A stretch of DNA of 31,756 nt from an uncultured Clostridiaceae bacterium (GTDB lineage Bacteria > Bacillota > Clostridia > Clostridiales > Oxobacteraceae): contig CALCDS010000025.1 of NCBI GenBank assembly GCA_937900065.1, positions 1 to 31,756 of the forward strand, written 5' to 3'. How positions within the stretch are numbered: position 1 is the stretch's first letter; the number at the start of each line of letters is the position of its first letter. The position numbers were made by a program, and so were the translations under genes. This document shows, piece after piece, positions 31,290-31,756 of this stretch. Below the pieces are notes generated by a model. The model was given only the letters and a program-made list of their open reading frames with translations. It was not told the origin of the DNA and ran no database searches.

Positions 31290-31710
31290 GGATATCTACA
31301 CCCAGATTATAATGGAGCACAATGCATCAGGCAGAAACAAGCATCATATAGATTCGCCAAATCTGGTTTTAAAGGGTGTCAACCCAAGTTGCGGCGATGA
31401 AATCACCCTTGAGCTGAGAGTAAAGGACGGAAAAATCGAGGATGCTTCTTTCACTGGTGTTGGCTGTGCCATTTCGCAGGCCTCGACTTCGATCATGATC
31501 GATCTTATAAAAGGCGGTACGGTAGAAGAGGCAAAGGAACATATTAAAACCTTTATGGGTATGATCCGGCATGAAATAACTGATGAGAAGCAGCTTGAAA
31601 GCCTCGACGAGGCTGTGGCGCTGAAGAATATTTCCCACATGCCGGCTCGGGTTAAGTGCGCGGTTCTCGCGTGGCATACACTGGAGAACGCGCTTGCAAA
31701 AAAAAGTTAA
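31279..31710 (+). CDS. sufU: Fe-S cluster assembly sulfur-transfer protein SufU
   Basis: Zinc-dependent sulfurtransferase that accepts persulfide sulfur from SufS. The 143 residues carry the SufU ligands Cys38 and Asp40 (NPSCGDEITL), Cys63 (GVGCAISQAS) and Cys127 (RVKCAVLAWHTL), and the 18-21 residue insertion region between Cys63 and Cys127 that distinguishes SufU from IscU. The ATG lies within the end of sufS. It is the last gene seen; the remaining 46 bases show no gene or terminator before the window ends. Confidence 0.97.
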   Translation: MGLEDIYTQIIMEHNASGRNKHHIDSPNLVLKGVNPSCGDEITLELRVKDGKIEDASFTGVGCAISQASTSIMIDLIKGGTVEEAKEHIKTFMGMIRHEITDEKQLESLDEAVALKNISHMPARVKCAVLAWHTLENALAKKS

Positions 31711-31756
31711 AGTCCATCCGTTTTGAAATTAGACTATGTTAAAGTATAGCAAGGTG

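Noticed and set aside
1..31756. tRNA, rRNA, CRISPR arrays, transposases and prophage genes
   Set aside because: Looked for on both strands by eye; no cloverleaf, regular spaced repeats or matching proteins were seen.

Overview
The window looks like a chromosomal segment of a low-GC, endospore-forming, anaerobic member of the Clostridia (Bacillota). The grounds are: strong GGAGG ribosome binding sites, frequent TTG starts, Ile ATA and Arg AGA/AGG codon preference over the first 21 kb, a spoVS gene preceded by a sigma-H-type promoter, a clostridial order of housekeeping genes, an acetate-forming pta-ackA pair, and anaerobe-type ferrous iron uptake (feo) and SufCBDSU genes. I cannot name the species.

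Positions 1-21.4 kb are housekeeping genes. tmcAL (minus strand) diverges from pta-ackA. Then come yceD/DUF177-rpmF, plsX, acpP, rnc, an Elp3-like radical SAM gene, spoVS, a 36-residue membrane peptide gene, smc, ftsY, ylxM, ffh, rpsP, khpA, rimM, trmD, rplS, rbgA, rnhB, yraN and comM. These serve acetate metabolism, phospholipid initiation, RNA processing, chromosome condensation, the SRP targeting pathway and ribosome/tRNA maturation. fapR and fab genes around plsX/acpP, and lepB after rplS, are often found in this order but are absent here. Good promoters can be read before yceD, acpP, the small peptide-smc, ylxM and rplS; intrinsic terminators follow rpmF, spoVS and rplS. The ylxM-ffh and khpA-rimM gaps hold imperfect palindromes that look like diverged repeats, and rpsP and rplS have structured leaders.

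Positions 21.4-31.7 kb form an iron island: feoA-feoA-feoB, two small Cys-rich FeoB-associated membrane proteins (the second only 58 residues), a DtxR-like protein that has lost its metal ligands, fur, a divergent intact DtxR-type repressor, and sufCBDSU. Four copies of TTAGC-N4-GCTAA lie in this island: two before the first feoA, one before feoB, and one between dtxR and suf. This reads as a local iron regulon controlled by the DtxR-type protein. Codon use shifts here (SufB uses CGN for 15 of 23 Arg, Ffh for 0 of 12), so the block may have a different history from the core upstream.

No tRNA, rRNA, CRISPR array, transposase or prophage gene was seen. No gap between called genes exceeds 300 bases. 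The most promising unexplained items are the four-site operator set, the ligand-less DtxR paralogue next to fur, the strong hairpins without U-tracts between the feo cistrons, and the palindromic element before ffh.
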